Source: Brevibacterium sp. 239c (GTDB lineage Bacteria > Actinomycetota > Actinomycetes > Actinomycetales > Brevibacteriaceae). Taken from it: a DNA stretch of 64,000 nt. The notes beneath the pieces are model-generated. The model ran no database searches and was not told the origin of the DNA. It saw only the letters and a list, made by a program, of their open reading frames with translations. Made by a program: the position numbers and the translations under genes. The DNA is taken from the NCBI RefSeq assembly GCF_900169365.1, contig NZ_FXZH01000007.1, positions 62,001 to 126,000 on the forward strand, given 5' to 3'. Each line of letters starts with the position of its first letter. Within the stretch, counting starts at the first letter, position 1. Shown here piece after piece: positions 8,014 through 17,287 of the stretch.

Positions 8014-9975
8014 TCACCCCTCGCAGCAGTCGCCGCCGGACCCACAGCAGTCTCCGTCCGAGGCCGGAGCAGGCACATCGAGAACGGGGGAGCGGTCGAA
8101 GAACCCCTCCGGCCGCAGCTTGAACCCGACCGTATCCACGGGCATGATCGGCCAGTCCTCGACCCGGGGGAAGTGGGTGAGGCCGAAGCTGTGCCAGAGA
8201 ACGATGTCCTCACCGTCGACGTTGCGATCAGCAGCAGTCCAGGTAGGCAGCCCCGCATGGCCGGGATGCTGGTTCGGGAAATCTCCGGTCGGGTAGCGCT
8301 CATCCTCGTGATACTGCGAGACCCACAGGGCCTTTGATGCGAACGTCGCGCGCTGGTGGATCGAAGAATCCTCGGCCGCCAGCAGGGTCGGCAGACCCGT
8401 CGGATGGAGTTTGTAGCCGACAGGCTCGCCGAGGCGGTTGGTCGACTCCAGGTTCGACACGACCCAGGTCCGAGCTTTCGACTGATCCGCATCGCGCTGC
8501 GCCTGAAGCTCCGTTCCCAGCACCGTGCGCTTGCGGCTGAAGGCGTTGCCGCGCGGATTGGTCTCGGAGACGGGGAGCCGCACGACGTCTTCCTCCTCGA
8601 CCCGGCACTGGCCGCCGTCGAGGGCGAAGTCGAGTCGAGCTCCGAAGAGATGCTGATGGAACGGGGCTCCGAGGCCGGGCGCGATCTCCGAGGCGAAGTC
8701 CGTTGACCCGTTCGGCAACGCCGAGGTGAAGACGACGCCGGTGGCCTTGGCCTCGAACTCGATCGTGCCGTCGAGGTAGAGGTACCAGTAGAAGCCGTAG
8801 TCGTAGTTGCCGACAGTGGTGAAGAAGGAGACGACGAACCGGCGATTGCGCCTGGTGTAGGCCACTCCCGACCACAGATCCGAGTGCTTGGCCAGGATCG
8901 AGGCATCCTCCTCGTGCATGCAGATCCCGTACTTGATCTGCCGTGGTTCGCCGAGGTTGTTCGCCACCCACGGAGACAGATACGTGATATCGCCCAAGCA
9001 GTCACACCCGAGTTCGAGGGAGTTCGCCCACTGCCCGACGAGGTACTCCCCGGTGTCGAAGTAGTTCTGCCAGGACCGCACTGGTGACGGGTCACCGTAG
9101 GGCACGACCATCTCCGCGATGGCCGCCCGATCGAGGATCGTTCGGGTGCGCTCGCCGTCAGTGAAGGCGATGTTGTGCAGGATGAGGCCCTCACGCATGT
9201 CGAAGCCGACGTCGAGGGACCACTTCTCCCACTCGATGTGATTGCCCTCGGACACAGTGAAGCTCGGACCCTCTGGCTGAGTGATTTCGATCGGCTTCTG
9301 CGTGGTGCGCACCGGACCTGTCAGCTCCGGATCCGTGTAGTTTCCGTGCTCGGCGGGCACCGGCATGTCCTCGAGATCAAGGATCTGGTCGACGGTCTTG
9401 TTCGTGACATCGACATAGGCGACGAGGCCATCGATCGGGTGCGCCCACGCGGAATCACTCTCATACTGCTGGTGGAAGGCCAGACCGCGCAGGATGCGCC
9501 GGCCCGATTCCTCCGGATATTCGAAGACACCGGCCGACAGGGGTGCCACACGGACTTCCTCGACGGGCAGGCCGCGACGGGCCAGGATCGACTGCCATTT
9601 CGGATCGGCGGCCAGCACCTCCTCGACGAGCTCGAACTCCTCTTCCATGACGGGGAACTCACCCTGAGAGGTGGAATCCACCTCGGTCACGGAATCGATC
9701 CGCGAATGTGTCACGGACACGATGATGTCCCGGGCACTGCCAGCGGTTTTGTCGAGGATGAAGGCACGGAAACGACGATCCACCTCGGCGGCACTCCGGG
9801 CCTGCCCGCGGACGGGATCAAGCAGGCCGAGGTAGGTCAGGCGCGCCTCGGCAGGGAAGTGCCCGGCCTCGCGCAGCACCGAGGTCACGGACGTGATCTC
9901 GTCCTCTGTGGGCAGTGAGAACGGCGTGAGAGTGGTCGAGGTGGAGGGTTCGGCGGGAGCGGAATGGCAAGACAT
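8014..9975 (-). CDS. primary-amine oxidase (copper/topaquinone amine oxidase)
   Basis: A 653-residue copper amine oxidase, converting primary amines to aldehydes with release of ammonia and hydrogen peroxide. The cofactor site is [10 protein letters not shown], where Tyr391 in Asn-Tyr-Asp-Tyr would become topaquinone. The likely catalytic base is Asp307 in [10 protein letters not shown]. Copper ligands are His440 and His442 in [10 protein letters not shown] and a later His in [19 protein letters not shown] 9975 has AAAGGTG upstream; the frame continues to 10203 but that would run through the divergent tetR. The C-terminus is odd: two Cys-Cys pairs in [14 protein letters not shown]. Divergent from a TetR gene, and part of a block with an AraC regulator, permease and aldehyde dehydrogenase. 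Confidence 0.95.
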   Translation of the reverse strand: MSCHSAPAEPSTSTTLTPFSLPTEDEITSVTSVLREAGHFPAEARLTYLGLLDPVRGQARSAAEVDRRFRAFILDKTAGSARDIIVSVTHSRIDSVTEVDSTSQGEFPVMEEEFELVEEVLAADPKWQSILARRGLPVEEVRVAPLSAGVFEYPEESGRRILRGLAFHQQYESDSAWAHPIDGLVAYVDVTNKTVDQILDLEDMPVPAEHGNYTDPELTGPVRTTQKPIEITQPEGPSFTVSEGNHIEWEKWSLDVGFDMREGLILHNIAFTDGERTRTILDRAAIAEMVVPYGDPSPVRSWQNYFDTGEYLVGQWANSLELGCDCLGDITYLSPWVANNLGEPRQIKYGICMHEEDASILAKHSDLWSGVAYTRRNRRFVVSFFTTVGNYDYGFYWYLYLDGTIEFEAKATGVVFTSALPNGSTDFASEIAPGLGAPFHQHLFGARLDFALDGGQCRVEEEDVVRLPVSETNPRGNAFSRKRTVLGTELQAQRDADQSKARTWVVSNLESTNRLGEPVGYKLHPTGLPTLLAAEDSSIHQRATFASKALWVSQYHEDERYPTGDFPNQHPGHAGLPTWTAADRNVDGEDIVLWHSFGLTHFPRVEDWPIMPVDTVGFKLRPEGFFDRSPVLDVPAPASDGDCCGSGGDCCEG

Positions 9976-10063
9976 GGGTGCACCTTTGCAACGTAAAATG
10001 TGTGCTGAGTCATGTAATAACCTACGCTTGTAGAAAATAAAGTCAAGAGCGGCCGGAGGAAGC
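9976..10063. promoter_or_regulatory. divergent promoter region of amine oxidase and tetR
   Basis: An 88-bp AT-rich gap between two divergent genes. It contains CTAC-GCTT-GTAG at 10022-10033 (perfect 4-bp arms), a weak candidate for the TetR operator. Ribosome sites are AAAGGTG for the oxidase and GGAGG for tetR. Confidence 0.4.
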
Positions 10064-10681
10064 ATGCCCAAGATTGTGGACCACGACCAGCGTCGTCGTG
10101 AGCTCGTCGAGGCGACCCTGCGCATCATCGTTCGGCAGGGCTTGGCAGGGGCGACGATGCGCGACATCGCCACCGAGGCGGGCTTCGCCAACGGGGCGAT
10201 CAAGTCCTACTTCGCCTCCAAATCCGATCTGCTGGCGGCCACCTATCTGTTCGTCTTCGAGGCCACGAATCGTCGCGTCGAATTCTCGACTGCGCACCTG
10301 CGAGGCATCGCGGCACTGCGGGCCTTCGCCCACGAAGTCCTCCCGGTCACCCCCGAACTCCACGACGAAGCCCGGGTCGTCCTGTCGTTCCTCGCCGAGG
10401 TGGCCCAGAGTCCCGACCATGCCCAGACCACTCGTACGACCATGAGCCTGTGGCGCACGTGGATCCTCAGCTGGCTGCACCAGGCCCACAGTGACCGGGA
10501 ACTGGCCGCCGAGGTGGCCATCGAGCCCACGGCCGATGTGCTGCTGACGTATCTGCTCGGCGCTCAGACCACCGCGATCATCGGCGGTGACACCTTCGAC
10601 TTCGCAGGCTTCCGAGGTCAGCTCGACTACGTCATCGTACGGCTGAGCGCCGTTCATGACCATTCGGTCGGTAAAACCTGA
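10064..10681 (+). CDS. TetR family regulator (BetI-like), next to amine oxidase
   Basis: A 205-residue TetR protein. Residues 8-55 form the DNA-binding domain: [52 protein letters not shown]. The rest is a C-terminal ligand domain of the BetI/TetR_C_6 kind. ATG 10064 has a good GGAGG site. It is divergent from the copper amine oxidase gene, which makes that gene the probable target; the ligand may be an amine or the derived aldehyde. An AraC regulator follows 96 bp downstream on the same strand, so the block has two regulators. Confidence 0.85.
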   Translation: MPKIVDHDQRRRELVEATLRIIVRQGLAGATMRDIATEAGFANGAIKSYFASKSDLLAATYLFVFEATNRRVEFSTAHLRGIAALRAFAHEVLPVTPELHDEARVVLSFLAEVAQSPDHAQTTRTTMSLWRTWILSWLHQAHSDRELAAEVAIEPTADVLLTYLLGAQTTAIIGGDTFDFAGFRGQLDYVIVRLSAVHDHSVGKT

Positions 10682-10777
10682 CAGGCTCGTGACTCCCTGC
10701 GTGGTTGGGGATAGAGTGAGCGCCAAGCGGTCGTCGACGCTGACGTCGCCGACCGATCGTTTCTGCAGAGGACGAAG

Positions 10778-11746
10778 ATGTTACTTGAGAGCACAGCCTC
10801 AGACTTCGACGGGTGGAAATCCCTCGTCTCGGACTCATTTGTGCCGCTGGACACCGAACCTCAACGCCGCGGCGGCTTCCGAGGGGCGATCAGCGCCCGT
10901 GACTACGATTCCGTGGTCATGTCCTATATCAGCGCCAACCCTCACGCCGTGCTGCGCACACCCAGCCTCATCTCCGCCGATACCGGCACAGGCGCCGGCA
11001 CCGGCGGCCAGGGGGCAGGCCGGTCGAGCTACTATAAGGTGTCACTCCAGCTCAAGGGGCACGGGCTGCTCGTCCAAGACGGACGGGAAGTGTCCCTGGC
11101 ACCCGGGTCACTGGCCATCTATGACACCTCGCGGCCGTACACGCTCAGCTTCGACTGCGACTTCTCCTCCTATGTCATGATGTTCCCGCAATCGCGGGTC
11201 AATCTGCCCGCTGAAACCGTCCGCCAACTCACGGCGACCTCGATCGGTGCTGAGCATCAGCTCGGAGTCGCCGCCACCCAGCTCATCACCCAGGCCGGGG
11301 CCATGCTGCCTACCCTTAGCCGATCAGTGGGCATCAGATTGGCCGGCAACGTCGTCGACCTGCTCGCCACGGTCATGGCCGATGAGCTGTCTGCGACAGA
11401 AGCGCCAGGGGAGAGGCGGCGGCTGTGGTCGCAGATCACCACCTACATCAAGGACCATCTCACCGATCCGCAGCTCACCCCCTCAACGATCGCCGCCGCA
11501 CATTTCATGTCGGTGCGTGCCCTCCACCAGATCTTCGAAGGCAGCGGTGAGACGGTCTCCAGCGAGATCCGTCGCCTGCGCATCGACCGCTGCCGAGAGG
11601 ACCTTGCTGATCCGTTGCAGGCTCAAGTGCCCGTCGCCGCGATCGGCGCCCGGTGGGGTCTGAGCGACCCTGCCCACTTCTCGAGGCTCTTCCGCAATGT
11701 CGTGGGCTCACCGCCGGCCCAATACCGCAGCAGCTCGCTGACCTGA
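10778..11746 (+). CDS. AraC family transcriptional regulator (FeaR-like)
   Basis: A 322-residue regulator. The N-terminal two thirds form an AraC-binding-like beta domain: YYKVSLQLKGHGLLVQDG, LAPGSLAIYDTSRPYTLSF, MMFPQSRVNLP. The C-terminal 100 residues hold the double helix-turn-helix: LTPSTIAAAHFMSVRALHQIF, then VPVAAIGARWGLSDPAHFSRLF and SPPAQYR. This architecture is that of E. coli FeaR, the activator of tynA (amine oxidase) and feaB (aldehyde dehydrogenase). The neighbours here are an amine oxidase, an APC permease and an aldehyde dehydrogenase, so a FeaR-like role is a reasonable inference from both domain type and context. Confidence 0.85.
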   Translation: MLLESTASDFDGWKSLVSDSFVPLDTEPQRRGGFRGAISARDYDSVVMSYISANPHAVLRTPSLISADTGTGAGTGGQGAGRSSYYKVSLQLKGHGLLVQDGREVSLAPGSLAIYDTSRPYTLSFDCDFSSYVMMFPQSRVNLPAETVRQLTATSIGAEHQLGVAATQLITQAGAMLPTLSRSVGIRLAGNVVDLLATVMADELSATEAPGERRRLWSQITTYIKDHLTDPQLTPSTIAAAHFMSVRALHQIFEGSGETVSSEIRRLRIDRCREDLADPLQAQVPVAAIGARWGLSDPAHFSRLFRNVVGSPPAQYRSSSLT

Positions 11747-11842
11747 CTGCGCCGAAAGTCAAGAGTCCTGCCCCCAGAGCCAAGACGCGTCACACTCTGA
11801 TGAGAGAACCTGACCATACAGTCAATCTCAGAGGTGGATCAC

Positions 11843-13339
11843 ATGGAAGTGAAAAGCGAACCAGGCTTCTATGCAAAGAACACAGTGCCGGAGGCTGCCA
11901 GTCTGGGGCTGAACTCCCGCCGGATCGGAACTCTCGCCCTCGTCTTCATGATCATCGCCGCCTCGGCGCCGCTCACGGTTGTCGCCGGCGGAGTCCCGAG
12001 CAACTTCGCAGTGACCGGGCTGCTGGGGATCCCTCTGTCGTTCATCGTCCTCGGCGTCGTCCTCGTGCTGTTCGCGATCGGATATGCGGCGATGAGCCGG
12101 CACGTGCACAATGCGGGTGCCTTCTTCGCCTACATCTCCAAGGGGCTGGGCAAGCCCGTGGGAATGGGTGCGGCACTGACCGCTCTGGTGGCGTATAACT
12201 CGTTGCAGATCGGCATCTCCGGAATGTTCGGCTTCGTCTTCTCCTCCTTCCTCGATTCGCTGTTCGGCTTACAGGTCTCCTGGTGGATCTGTGCGCTTGT
12301 CGCCTGGGCGATCGTCGGACTCATGGGCATCAGCCGGGTCGACTTCTCCGCGAAGGTCCTCGGGATCATCGTCGGCACCGAGTTCCTCGTCGTCATCGTC
12401 TTCGACATCATCGGATTCGCACACAGCCCCGAGGGCGTGACGGCTGACGGAATGCTTCCGGATCAGCTCTTCGCTCCTGGAGTCGGTGCCGCATTGGCCT
12501 TCTCGATCGCAGCATTCATGGGCTTCGAATCGGGTGCGATCTACAACGAAGAGGTCAAGGACCCCAAGCGCACGGCCGGGCGGGCGACGATCATCGCGGT
12601 GAGCGTCATCGCCGTCTTCTATGCGTTCTCCGCCTGGGCGATGACCGTGGCCGAAGGTGCATCGAACGTGGTCGGACGGTCCCAGGAGTTCGGACCTGAC
12701 CTCATGTTCGTCTTCCTCGGTGAGCACGCCCCGGTGTGGTTCGTCGACCTCGCGAACCTTCTCTTCCTCACCTCTCTGCTGGCTGCGCTCGTCGCCTTCC
12801 ACAACATCGTGGCCCGCTACTTCTTCGCCCTCGGCCGTGACCGGGTGCTGCCCGCATTCCTCGCCGCGACCTCTCGCCGTTCCGGTGCCCCTGTTGCCGG
12901 GTCCCTAGCCCAGTCGGGACTGGGTCTCATCGTCATCCTCGTCTTCGCCATCGTCGGCGCCGGCAGCCAGGACCCGCTCTTCCCCGTCGTCACCCTGTTC
13001 ACCTGGCTCACGAACATGGGCGCCTTCGGCCTCGTGCTCCTCATGGCGCTGACCGCGTTGGCCGTGGTCGGATACCTGCGCTCTCACTCTCTGGAATATT
13101 CGCTGTGGACGCGAGCCATTGCACCGGGGCTCTCGGCGATCGGACTGATCGCCCTCTTCGTGTCCATCGTCATCAACTTCAACGTCCTCATCGGCTTAGA
13201 AGGCACCTCGGTGCTGTCCTGGCTGCTGCCTGCCATCGTGATCGTGCCCGGAATCATCGGAACCATCTGGGCCATAGTCCTCCGGTCGCGTCGCCCGCAG
13301 CTCTATGCAGGCATCGGCACAGGTGGAAGCCTGGGGTGA
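11843..13339 (+). CDS. APC family amino acid/amine permease
   Basis: A 498-residue integral membrane protein with about 12 hydrophobic segments of the amino acid-polyamine-organocation superfamily. The first segment is ALVFMIIAASAPLTVVAGGVP, with FAVTGLLGIPLSF after it; AFMGFESGAIYNEEVKDPKRTAGRA is the conserved loop after TM6. ATG 11843 is chosen because AGAGGTGG sits 5-6 bp upstream; a GTG at 11834 falls inside that ribosome site. It lies between the FeaR-like regulator and the aldehyde dehydrogenase, so it probably imports the amine that the oxidase attacks, such as phenylethylamine, tyramine or a related monoamine. The substrate is inferred only from context. Confidence 0.88.
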   Translation: MEVKSEPGFYAKNTVPEAASLGLNSRRIGTLALVFMIIAASAPLTVVAGGVPSNFAVTGLLGIPLSFIVLGVVLVLFAIGYAAMSRHVHNAGAFFAYISKGLGKPVGMGAALTALVAYNSLQIGISGMFGFVFSSFLDSLFGLQVSWWICALVAWAIVGLMGISRVDFSAKVLGIIVGTEFLVVIVFDIIGFAHSPEGVTADGMLPDQLFAPGVGAALAFSIAAFMGFESGAIYNEEVKDPKRTAGRATIIAVSVIAVFYAFSAWAMTVAEGASNVVGRSQEFGPDLMFVFLGEHAPVWFVDLANLLFLTSLLAALVAFHNIVARYFFALGRDRVLPAFLAATSRRSGAPVAGSLAQSGLGLIVILVFAIVGAGSQDPLFPVVTLFTWLTNMGAFGLVLLMALTALAVVGYLRSHSLEYSLWTRAIAPGLSAIGLIALFVSIVINFNVLIGLEGTSVLSWLLPAIVIVPGIIGTIWAIVLRSRRPQLYAGIGTGGSLG

Positions 13340-13430
13340 GGCCCCGACCCGTCCGATCCATGACCCAGCTTCGATCCGTGCCTCTCGTCCACACCTCAAC
13401 CACTCGTTCCACCCCCGAAAAAGGAGAATC

Positions 13431-14846
13431 ATGAGCACCGACCTCACCACTTTCGCAGGACTGCTGACATCGATCGATGACCCGAACGGTCGCGAACTGC
13501 TCGATCCTGCCACCGGCGAGGTCGTCGGTCGCACCCGTGAGGGCAGCACCGCCGACATCGACACCGCCGTTGCAGCTGCACGCAAGGTTCAGCCGGAATG
13601 GGCGTCGCGGACGTCGAAGGAGCGCAGCGATCTGCTGAACCAGGCCGCTGACGCGGTCGAGGCCTCCGCCGAGGCTCTGGCCGAGCTGCTCTCGCGTGAG
13701 CAGGGCAAGCCGCTCAACGGACCCAATGCCCGTTTCGAGGTCGGCGCCTGCGCCGCATGGCTGCGGGCCAACGCCGCTTTCGAGCTCGAGCCTGAAGTTC
13801 TTGTCAACGACGAGGAGACCCATGCCGAACTCCACTACGGACCCGTCGGCGTCGTCGGAGCCGTCGGCCCCTGGAACTGGCCGATGATGATCTCCGTCTG
13901 GCAGTTCGCGCCCTCTTTGAAGATGGGCAACACCGTCGTCCTCAAGCCCTCCGAATACACGCCGTTGTCCGTGCAGGCACTCGTCGCAGTGGTCAATCAG
14001 GTCCTCCCTGCCGATGCCCTCACCGTCGTCCCCGGCGGCGGCGAAGTCGGTGCCGCACTGACCTCGCATGCGGACGTCGACAAGATCATGTTCACCGGTT
14101 CGACGAAGACCGGCCAGGCGATCATGCGCTCGGCCGCCGATACTCTGGCCCGGCTGACCTTGGAGCTGGGCGGCAACGATGCAGGGATCGTGCTCGAGGA
14201 CGCCGACCCCGTGGCCATCGCCGGCGACCTGTTCTGGGGTGCATTCATCAACACCGGTCAGACCTGTGCGGCGATGAAGCGCCTCTACGTGCCCGAATCC
14301 CTCTATGACCAGGTCTGCGAAGCCCTCGTCGAGGTGGCAAAACAGTCCCCGATGGGAGTGGGCCTTGATGAGGAGAACGTGCTGGGCCCGCTGCAGAACA
14401 AGCAGCAGTACGACATCGTCGCGAACCTCGTCCAAGCGGCCAAGGACTCCGGTGCGCGTGTGCTCACCGGGGGAGATCCCGTCGCGGGTCAGCCCGGGTA
14501 CTTCTACCCGACCACGCTGGTGGCCGACATCGACAATGACAACCCATTGGTCGCCGAGGAACAGTTCGGGCCTGCCTTGCCGATCATCAAATACACCGAC
14601 CTGGAGCAGGCCATCGGCTGGGCCAACGGGCTCGAGGTCGGGCTCGGTTCCTCGGTATGGGGCAGTGACCTCGAAGAATGCAAGAAGGTCGCAGCGCGGC
14701 TTGAAGCAGGCTCGACCTGGATCAACAAGCACGGTGCCGTGGATCCGCGCATCCCCTTCGGCGGCGTGAAGAAGTCAGGCTTCGGCCTCGAATTCGGACT
14801 CGAAGGACTCAAGCACGTCAGCGTTCCTCACGTGATCAGCTGGTAA
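13431..14846 (+). CDS. aldehyde dehydrogenase family protein (FeaB-like role)
   Basis: A 471-residue NAD(P)-dependent aldehyde dehydrogenase, close to the usual length. It has GAVGPWNWPMM in the N-terminal cofactor region, MFTGSTKTGQAIM, the catalytic Glu in LTLELGGNDAGIV, and the catalytic Cys in NTGQTCAAMKRLYV. EEQFGPALPIIKY is the usual downstream signature. ATG 13431 follows AAGGAG; the longer frame upstream overlaps the permease gene. Coming after the permease by 91 bp, it would oxidise the aldehyde produced by the amine oxidase to the acid (for example phenylacetaldehyde to phenylacetate). The aldehyde is inferred from context. Confidence 0.92.
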   Translation: MSTDLTTFAGLLTSIDDPNGRELLDPATGEVVGRTREGSTADIDTAVAAARKVQPEWASRTSKERSDLLNQAADAVEASAEALAELLSREQGKPLNGPNARFEVGACAAWLRANAAFELEPEVLVNDEETHAELHYGPVGVVGAVGPWNWPMMISVWQFAPSLKMGNTVVLKPSEYTPLSVQALVAVVNQVLPADALTVVPGGGEVGAALTSHADVDKIMFTGSTKTGQAIMRSAADTLARLTLELGGNDAGIVLEDADPVAIAGDLFWGAFINTGQTCAAMKRLYVPESLYDQVCEALVEVAKQSPMGVGLDEENVLGPLQNKQQYDIVANLVQAAKDSGARVLTGGDPVAGQPGYFYPTTLVADIDNDNPLVAEEQFGPALPIIKYTDLEQAIGWANGLEVGLGSSVWGSDLEECKKVAARLEAGSTWINKHGAVDPRIPFGGVKKSGFGLEFGLEGLKHVSVPHVISW

Positions 14847-14849
14847 GAC

Positions 14850-15452
14850 CTACCCGAGGATCTCCTGGATCGCCGGGGCGGTGATCGCGACGATGTCGTC
14901 GACCTCCGCTTCGGACAGGGTGGGCACTCCGATGACTGATCTGCCGGTGACGATGCCGACGAGCATCGATGATGCCAGTGCTGCGCGCAATGCGGCACTG
15001 GCATCACTGCTGTCCGCAGTGCCCTTCAGCAGTCGGGACTGGATGAAATCGGCCAGCTGGTTGCTGGCATTCTCATTGACGATGGCGCCGCGCAGCATCG
15101 CCATCAGCGGCTGTGACTCCTCGGGGATGGATTCCCAGGCGCGCAGAAACGCGTGCACGACACGTTCGCCGAGGTGCTCGTCGGGTCCTTCAAAAGCGGT
15201 GTCGAAACGCTCCAGCGCCGAAACCGGCACCGCCATCACCGCGGCGAAGAGTTCCTCCTTCGAGCGGTAGAACTGCATCACCTGGGAGGCGTCGACCCCC
15301 GCATCGGCGGCGACCAGGCGGATCGTCGTGTCGGTGAATCCTTGGTTCGCGAACCGAGTCCGTGCGGCATCAAGGACCGCCTGACGGGTGGTTCCAGACC
15401 CGGGACGCCTGCCCCGCTTGGACGGTGACGACGATTCCTTTTCCTTGCTCAT
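14850..15452 (-). CDS. TetR family regulator, divergent from the CocE hydrolase
   Basis: A 200-residue TetR regulator. After a basic leader (KRGRRPGSGT), residues 20-70 form the helix-turn-helix: RQAVLDAARTRFANQGFTDTT, RLVAADAGVDASQVMQFY, SKEELFAAV. The C-terminal domain is of the TetR_C_17 kind common in actinobacteria. It is divergent from a hydrolase gene, and the 77-bp gap holds a perfect 20-bp palindrome, the obvious operator for both genes. It is convergent with the aldehyde dehydrogenase gene, 3 bp away. Confidence 0.88.
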   Translation of the reverse strand: MSKEKESSSPSKRGRRPGSGTTRQAVLDAARTRFANQGFTDTTIRLVAADAGVDASQVMQFYRSKEELFAAVMAVPVSALERFDTAFEGPDEHLGERVVHAFLRAWESIPEESQPLMAMLRGAIVNENASNQLADFIQSRLLKGTADSSDASAALRAALASSMLVGIVTGRSVIGVPTLSEAEVDDIVAITAPAIQEILG

Positions 15453-15480
15453 GGGACAAATGTATCTCCCAGAGAAATTT

Positions 15481-15500
15481 AACTCAACACCTGTTGAGTT
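15481..15500. promoter_or_regulatory. perfect TetR operator
   Basis: AACTCAACACCTGTTGAGTT has two perfect 9-bp arms (AACTCAACA / TGTTGAGTT) around CC. It lies between the tetR start (15452) and the hydrolase start (15530). Symmetry, length and position are those of a TetR-family operator controlling both genes. Confidence 0.7.
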
Positions 15501-15529
15501 TGGGTGCAGTGTGGACGTAGGCTCTCATC

Positions 15530-17266
15530 ATGAGCGATGACCAGAAGGCATACATTCCATCCAGCCCGCTGCCGGAGGCCAGAACCGGCATTCTCACCGC
15601 CTTCGATCCAGGAACCAGAACCCTTGAAGCCGGCTTCCGAATCGCACCGCCGTTCCGAGAATTGCCGGTCGACATCGTGTTCGAGAAGGACACCTCCGTC
15701 CAGCTGCGCGACGGCACCACCGTCCACGTCGACATCTTCCGCCCTGCGGGAGCTGAGCAGGTACCGGTCATCGTGGCCTGGAGCCCCTACGGCAAGGCCC
15801 AGGGCACCTCGGCGAGCGTAATGGGAGTCTTCGGCCTCGCCGGACTCGACAACTCCGTCGTCTCCGGTCTGGAGAAGTTCGAAGGCCCGGACCCGGCGTA
15901 CTGGTGTGCTCGCGGATACGCCATCGCCAACCCAGATATCCGCGGCGTCGTCGACTCCGACGGAGACAGTGTGCTCTGAGATCGTCAAGAAGGTCGCGAT
16001 TGCTTTGACGTCATCGAATGGCTCGCCGAGCAGGAATGGTGCACCGGAAAGGTCGGAATGAGCGGAACGTCCTACCTGGCTGTCTCGCAGTGGTTCACCG
16101 CGGCGGAGCAGCCCCCGCACCTGGCCGCGATCAACCCTTGGGAAGGAGTCAGCGACGTCTACCGTGACCTCGTGATGCGCGGCGGAATGCCTGACACCGG
16201 GTTCGCTCGCCAGCTCCAGGAAGGCAGCTTCTTCGGCAAGAACCAGAAGGAAGACATCCTCGCCGAGGCTGATGCCCACCCGCTGATGGACGAGCTGTGG
16301 GAGAATAAGATCCCCGAGTTCGATCAGATCAATGTGCCCGCCTACGTCGTGGCAAGCTACTCCAACACCCTGCATACGGCCGGAACCTTCCGTGCCTGGA
16401 GGCGGATGGCCTGCGAAGAGAAATGGCTGCGGATCCACAACTCCCAGGAATGGTCTGACTATTACGACGAGGCAAACGTCGAGGATCTGCGCCGATTCTT
16501 AGACCACTACCTCAGGGGTGAAGACAACGGATGGGAAGAGACACCTCGGGTGCGCTACTCGGTCCTCGACCTCGAAGGTGGTGACCGCACCGGCATTCCT
16601 GCCGAGTCTTTCCCACCTGCCGAAGTGGACTCGACGAGGTTCTACCTCGAGGCGAATTCACGTTCTCTGACGATAACCACACCGACCGCCTCGGCGGAGG
16701 CGAGCTACGACGTGGCAGCAAACCCGAACGCGGTCTCCTTCATCACCCGATTCGACGAAGAGACCGAACTGGTCGGATACCCGAAGGCCCACCTGTGGGT
16801 CGAGGCCCGCGGCTCCGATGACATGGACCTGTTCGTCCTGCTCCAGAAGCTCGACGCACACGGAACACCGCTGCAGGCATTCACCGTGCCGAACCAGAAT
16901 GCCCGGATCCACGACGCCACCGATCATGGGGCGACGATCTTGAAGTACAAAGGATCTGACGGACGGCTGCGCGTCTCGATGCGCCACCTCGACGAGGCGC
17001 TGTCCGCCGAGGACGTGCCCGCCCACGCCTTCGACCGGGTCGAGAAGCTGCAGCCTGCTCAGCTCGCTGAAGTGGAGATCGATCTGCTTCCCATCGGCTT
17101 GGCCTTCCATCCGGGTGAGCAGCTGCGCTTCGTCATCAGCTCACGGAACCTGCTGGGTACGATGATGCCGGGAATCCACGAGTACGTCGGTGCGAACAGC
17201 GGTCAGCATGTGATCCACACAGGTGGAGAGAATGCTTCCTACCTCCAGCTGCCTGTGCTCAAGTAG
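15530..17266 (+). pseudogene. CocE/NonD family hydrolase, interrupted by an in-frame TGA
   Basis: One reading frame runs from ATG 15530 to TAG 17264-17266 and would encode 578 residues, but codon 150 (15977-15979) is TGA. Both sides are clearly the same protein and the frame does not change. Before the stop: the beta strand LPVDIVFEKDTSVQLRDGTT, VPVIVAWSPYGK and YAIANPDIRGVVDSDGD. After it: QEGRDCFDVIEWLAEQEW and GMSGTSYLA with the nucleophile Ser181, then the C-terminal jelly-roll domain. Family members commonly have Trp at this point, so a TGG-to-TGA change is the simplest cause. The family hydrolyses esters or amides (cocaine esterase, X-Pro peptidases). If the base is right, full-length enzyme is not made. 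The promoter and operator look intact. Confidence 0.85.
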
Positions 17267-17268
17267 TC

Positions 17269-17284
17269 GGCGAGGCAAGTCGCC
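17269..17284. terminator. hairpin between convergent hydrolase and lysR
   Basis: GGCGA (17269-17273) pairs with TCGCC (17280-17284) around a 6-base loop in the 21-bp gap between two convergent genes. A short hairpin with no T tract; a weak bidirectional terminator candidate. Confidence 0.35.
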
Positions 17285-17287
17285 TGC

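Noticed and set aside
15977-15979. TGA in the CocE hydrolase gene as selenocysteine or programmed read-through
   Set aside because: Family members commonly have Trp here, not Cys or Sec, and no clear SECIS-like hairpin is seen just after it. A simple nonsense change is more likely.
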